A stretch of 8,150 bases of DNA from Gemmataceae bacterium (lineage in GTDB: Bacteria > Planctomycetota > Planctomycetia > Gemmatales > Gemmataceae): assembly GCA_947474875.1 (NCBI GenBank), contig CANJKY010000122.1, forward strand, positions 1 through 8,150. The letters run 5' to 3'. The position numbers and the translations under genes are program-made. Positions 5,515-8,150 of the stretch are shown piece by piece. The notes below the pieces were generated by a model. The model was not told the DNA's origin. It worked only from the letters and a program-made list of their open reading frames with translations, and searched no databases. The stretch's first letter is position 1; each line of letters begins with the position of its first letter.

Positions 5515-6525
5515 ATGCCGACGCTGCTGGTCACGGGCGGGTGCGGGTTCATCGGGAGCAACTTCGTCCGCCACCTGCTGGCGACCGACCCGGCCACGCA
5601 GATCATCAACTTCGACGCTCTCACCTACGCCGGCAACCTGACGAACCTGACGGACGTGGAGAAGCACCCGCGGTACACGTTCGTCCGCGGGGACGTGACC
5701 GACCGCGAGCAGGTGCGGGCGGCGATGGGCCGCGGCGTGACCGACGTGATCCACTTCGCCGCCGAGAGCCACGTCGACCGTAGCATCCAGGACAGCGGGC
5801 CATTCCTGAAGACGAACGTGATCGGCACCCAGGTGCTGCTCGACGCCGCCCGCGAGTTCAAGGTGGCGAAGTACGTGCAGGTGAGCACCGACGAGGTGTA
5901 CGGCAGCCTAGGCGACACCGGCCTGTTCACCGAAGACACGCCGCTGCACCCGAACAGCCCGTACTCGGCGAGCAAGGCGGCGGCCGACCTGCTGGTGCAG
6001 GCGTACCAGCACACGTTCGGCCTGCACGCCGTCATCACCCGATGCAGCAACAACTACGGCCCGTACCAGTTCCCGGAGAAGCTGATCCCGCTGTTCGTGT
6101 CGAACCTGCTGGCGGACCAGCAGGTGCCGGTGTACGGCGACGGCATGCAGGTGCGGGACTGGATTCACGTGCTCGACCACTGCAAGGGCGTGGAAGCGGC
6201 GTGGCGGAAGGGGACGAGCGGGGAGGTGTACAACTTCGGCGGGAAGTGTGAGAAGGCGAACCTGCACCTGACGCACCTGCTGCTGGAACTGCTCGGCAAG
6301 CCGAAGACGCTCATCAAGTACGTGGCCGATCGGCCCGGCCACGACCGCCGGTACGCCATCGACTGCGCGAAAGCCGAGCGCGAACTGGGCTGGCAACCGC
6401 AGGTGTCGTTCGAGACCGGGCTGGTGGACACGATCGACTGGTACAAGGCGAACGCCGCGTGGGTCGCGGCGATCAAGAACAAGGACTACCTGGCGTACTA
6501 CGAGAAGCAGTACGGGAACCGTTAG
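5515..6525 (+). CDS. rfbB: dTDP-glucose 4,6-dehydratase (RmlB/RfbB)
   Basis: Converts dTDP-glucose to dTDP-4-keto-6-deoxyglucose using tightly bound NAD+, the second step of dTDP-L-rhamnose and other dTDP-deoxysugar pathways. At 336 residues it is a normal-length extended short-chain dehydrogenase. Landmarks: VTGGCGFIGSN, with the G8-x2-G11-x2-G14 nucleotide fold; FAAESHVDRSI; STDEVYG, with catalytic T125-D126-E127; PYSASKAAAD, with Y150 and K154; TRCSNNYGPYQFPEKLIP; YGDGMQVRDWIHV; and DRPGHDRRYAID. The DE pair in STDEVYG separates dehydratases from simple epimerases, and the whole pattern is diagnostic. The ATG at 5515 follows AGGGA by 6 nt. Its partner rfbA starts 30 nt after the stop, in the order B-A. 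The next pathway enzymes (rfbC, rfbD) are absent from the window, so the final sugar cannot be told. Confidence 0.97.
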   Translation: MPTLLVTGGCGFIGSNFVRHLLATDPATQIINFDALTYAGNLTNLTDVEKHPRYTFVRGDVTDREQVRAAMGRGVTDVIHFAAESHVDRSIQDSGPFLKTNVIGTQVLLDAAREFKVAKYVQVSTDEVYGSLGDTGLFTEDTPLHPNSPYSASKAAADLLVQAYQHTFGLHAVITRCSNNYGPYQFPEKLIPLFVSNLLADQQVPVYGDGMQVRDWIHVLDHCKGVEAAWRKGTSGEVYNFGGKCEKANLHLTHLLLELLGKPKTLIKYVADRPGHDRRYAIDCAKAERELGWQPQVSFETGLVDTIDWYKANAAWVAAIKNKDYLAYYEKQYGNR

Positions 6526-6555
6526 GCGAACGGCGCGACGCACACGGAGCCGACG

Positions 6556-7440
6556 ATGAAGGCGATCCTCCTGGCCGGCGGCAGCGGCAGCCGGCTGTAC
6601 CCCCTCACCCGGTCGGTGAGCAAGCAACTCTTGCCGGTGTACGACAAGCCGGTCATCTACTACCCGTTGTCCGTGCTCATGTTGGCCGGCATCCGGGACG
6701 TGCTGGTCATCAGCACGCCCCGCGACACCCCCCGCATTGAGGAGTTGCTCGGGGACGGGGAGCAACTCGGGATGCGGCTCCGGTACAAGGTGCAGCCGAA
6801 CCCCGGCGGCATCGCCCAGGCGTTCGTCCTCGGCGCCGAGTTCGTCGGCACAGACCCGGTCTGCCTGGTGCTCGGCGACAACATCTTCTTCGGCCACGAC
6901 CTGATGCCCCTGCTGGTGGACTCGGCCTCTCTGACCCGCGGGGCGCGGGTGTTCGCGTACCACGTCAACGACCCGGAGCGGTTCGGGGTGGTGGAGTTCG
7001 ACCGCCAGTTCCGGGCGGTGAGCCTGGAGGAGAAGCCGGCGAAGCCGCGGTCGAACTGGGCCGTCACCGGGCTTTACTTCTACGACGGCCGGGTGGTCGA
7101 GATCGCCAAGGGGCTGAAGCCGTCCGCCCGCGGCGAGCTGGAGATCACGGACGTCAACCTGCACTACCTGCGGGAGGGGACGCTCACCGTCAGCCCGCTC
7201 GGCCGCGGGGTGGCGTGGCTCGACGCCGGCACGTTCGACTCGCTGCTGTCGTCGTCGCAGTTCGTGCAGACGCTGGAGGAGCGGCAGGGGCTGAAGATCG
7301 CGTGCATCGAGGAGATCGCGCTGCTGAAGCGGTTCATCAACATCGACCAGTTCGCCGCGCTCGTGGCCGGGTGCGAGAAGACCGAGTACGGCCAGTACCT
7401 GGTCCGCGTCCTCAAGGAGCACCGGGCGTCCGGCGGGTGA
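6556..7440 (+). CDS. rfbA: glucose-1-phosphate thymidylyltransferase (RmlA/RfbA)
   Basis: Couples dTTP and glucose-1-phosphate to dTDP-glucose and pyrophosphate, the entry step of dTDP-deoxysugar synthesis. It is normally a homotetramer inhibited by dTDP-rhamnose. Its 294 residues match the short RmlA type. Landmarks: the N-terminal LLAGGSGSRLYPLT (5-18), with R13; SKQLLPVYDKP, with K23; VLGDNIFFGHD, with D108; VFAYHVNDPERFGVVEFD; SLEEKPAKPRSNWAVTGLYFYD (E159-K160); LKPSARGELEITDVN; and AWLDAGTFDSLL, with D223. The last motif has Ala where most relatives read WLDTGT, a mild change. The ATG at 6556 is preceded by GGAG (6546-6549) at 6 nt. It lies 30 nt after rfbB, almost certainly in the same transcript. 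The C-terminal ..EYGQYLVRVLKEH end is complete. Confidence 0.97.
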   Translation: MKAILLAGGSGSRLYPLTRSVSKQLLPVYDKPVIYYPLSVLMLAGIRDVLVISTPRDTPRIEELLGDGEQLGMRLRYKVQPNPGGIAQAFVLGAEFVGTDPVCLVLGDNIFFGHDLMPLLVDSASLTRGARVFAYHVNDPERFGVVEFDRQFRAVSLEEKPAKPRSNWAVTGLYFYDGRVVEIAKGLKPSARGELEITDVNLHYLREGTLTVSPLGRGVAWLDAGTFDSLLSSSQFVQTLEERQGLKIACIEEIALLKRFINIDQFAALVAGCEKTEYGQYLVRVLKEHRASGG

Positions 7441-7454
7441 GCGAGCATTCCCCC

Positions 7455-8150
7455 ATGCCACGAATCGTTGTCGTCGGCGGCGGGCTGAGCGGGCTGGCCG
7501 CCGCGTTCCGCCTCCGCCACCACCTGCCGACCGCCGACCTCACCCTGCTCGAAGCCCGCGACCGCGTGGGCGGGAACATCGGCACTGAGCACCTCGACGG
7601 GTTCACCGTCGAGCGGGGGCCGAACGGCATCTTCGACGCCAAGCCGCACACCCTGCAGTTGTGCCGCGATCTGGGGCTGGGCGACCGGCTGATCGCCGCG
7701 TCCGAAGGCTCCCGCAAGAACCGCTTCCTGTTCCTGAACGGCAAACTGCACCGGCTGCCCGGCGACCCGGTCGGCCTGCTCCGCACGCCGGTGCTGTCCG
7801 TTCGCGGGCGGCTGGCGATGCTGGTCGAGCCGTTCCGCCGCCGGCCGGGGAACCTGCGCGAAGACGAATCGGTGGCGGCGTTCGCCCGCCGGCGGTTCGG
7901 GAAGGAAGCGGCGGACACGTTCGTCGACGCCCTCGTGACGGGCATCCACGCCGGCGACCCGGAGCGGCTGAGCGTGCGGGCGGCGTTCCCTCGGCTGCCA
8001 AAGTTCGAGGCCGAATGCGGCAGCGTGATCCGCGGGTTCCTGCGGGCGGCGAAGGAGCGGCGGAAGACGGCCGCGGCCCGCGGGGAGAAACCGACCCCGC
8101 AGCGGATGTGGTCGTTCCGCGAAGGGCTCCAGGTGCTGATCGACACTCTG
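7455..8150 (+). CDS. hemG: oxygen-dependent protoporphyrinogen/coproporphyrinogen oxidase (HemG/HemY type), 3'-truncated by window edge
   Basis: FAD flavoenzyme of late heme synthesis, oxidising protoporphyrinogen IX (or coproporphyrinogen III in the CgoX branch) to the porphyrin. The frame is open from the ATG at 7455 to the last base, giving the first 232 residues of a family usually about 450-480 long. Seen: the dinucleotide-binding VVVGGGLSGLAAAFRL (GxGxxG at 8-13); the ribose-binding E33 in LLEARDRVGG; the family signature ERGPNGIF (53-60); VTGIHAGDPERLSVRAAFPRL, where many relatives have GIYAGD; and WSFREGLQVLIDTL, matching the family's SFxxGLxxLxxxL substrate-domain strand. The start is 14 nt after the rfbA stop. 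No strong Shine-Dalgarno is visible; the purine-rich GTGAGCGAG overlaps the rfbA stop, so translational coupling is possible. The symbols hemY and cgoX are also used for this family. It does not fit generic amine oxidases or phytoene desaturases, given the GPNGIF and AGDPERLS motifs. Confidence 0.93.
   Translation, partial: MPRIVVVGGGLSGLAAAFRLRHHLPTADLTLLEARDRVGGNIGTEHLDGFTVERGPNGIFDAKPHTLQLCRDLGLGDRLIAASEGSRKNRFLFLNGKLHRLPGDPVGLLRTPVLSVRGRLAMLVEPFRRRPGNLREDESVAAFARRRFGKEAADTFVDALVTGIHAGDPERLSVRAAFPRLPKFEAECGSVIRGFLRAAKERRKTAAARGEKPTPQRMWSFREGLQVLIDTL

Noticed and set aside
5908..7461. 517-codon open frame on the - strand opposite rfbB and rfbA
   Set aside because: Its composition is dominated by Arg/Val/His/Leu with no recognisable domain, and it lies across two certain genes. 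It is a GC-driven shadow frame.

Overview
The window is GC-rich (about two thirds G+C by eye) and densely coded. All seven genes lie on the + strand, and the two outer ones run off the window edges. Gene content and sequence style point to a planctomycete, most likely a Gemmataceae-like bacterium. The reasons are the very GC-rich codon use, an aldehyde dehydrogenase of the type I associate with Planctomycetes such as Kuenenia, an archaeal-looking class III aminotransferase, and an intergenic repeat built from GCGGATGA/ACACGGAT words. This assignment is inference from recall, not a database result.

Layout. Positions 1-1305 hold the C-terminal part of an N-acyl-D-amino-acid deacylase. Next, at 1364-2845, is a complete NAD(P)+-dependent aldehyde dehydrogenase. 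The junction at 2846-2988 carries a perfect 44-bp inverted repeat around a 17-nt centre (2856-2960), the most unusual non-coding structure here. It is followed by a PLP-dependent class III aminotransferase or racemase-like enzyme (2989-4326). A 13-bp stem with a T-rich tail (4366-4403), which looks like an intrinsic terminator, separates this from a small-molecule O-methyltransferase (4423-5445). Another near-perfect hairpin (5465-5499) precedes a run of three closely spaced genes: rfbB/rmlB (5515-6525), rfbA/rmlA (6556-7440) and the start of an oxygen-dependent protoporphyrinogen/coproporphyrinogen oxidase, hemG/hemY (7455-8150 and beyond).

How the genes may work together. The deacylase frees D-amino acids from N-acyl derivatives. 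The aminotransferase relative could racemise them or remove an amino group, and the aldehyde dehydrogenase could oxidise a semialdehyde product. The first three genes may therefore form a small amino-acid salvage module. This is inferred from gene order and family knowledge; no substrate can be read from the sequence. RfbA and RfbB catalyse the first two steps of dTDP-deoxysugar synthesis (dTDP-glucose, then dTDP-4-keto-6-deoxyglucose). No rfbC or rfbD is present, so the final sugar is not defined here. The heme gene follows rfbA after only 14 nt and may simply share its transcript. The methyltransferase has no evident partner.

Hairpins mark three successive junctions (after the dehydrogenase, after the aminotransferase and after the methyltransferase). 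The junctions deacylase-dehydrogenase, rfbB-rfbA and rfbA-hemG have no such structure. This suggests four transcription units or processing segments: deacylase-ALDH, aminotransferase, methyltransferase, and rfbB-rfbA-hemG. No non-coding stretch exceeds 300 bases. I saw no RNA gene, CRISPR array, insertion sequence or origin, and no clear new multi-gene system. The 105-bp palindromic element is the best candidate for something not well described.
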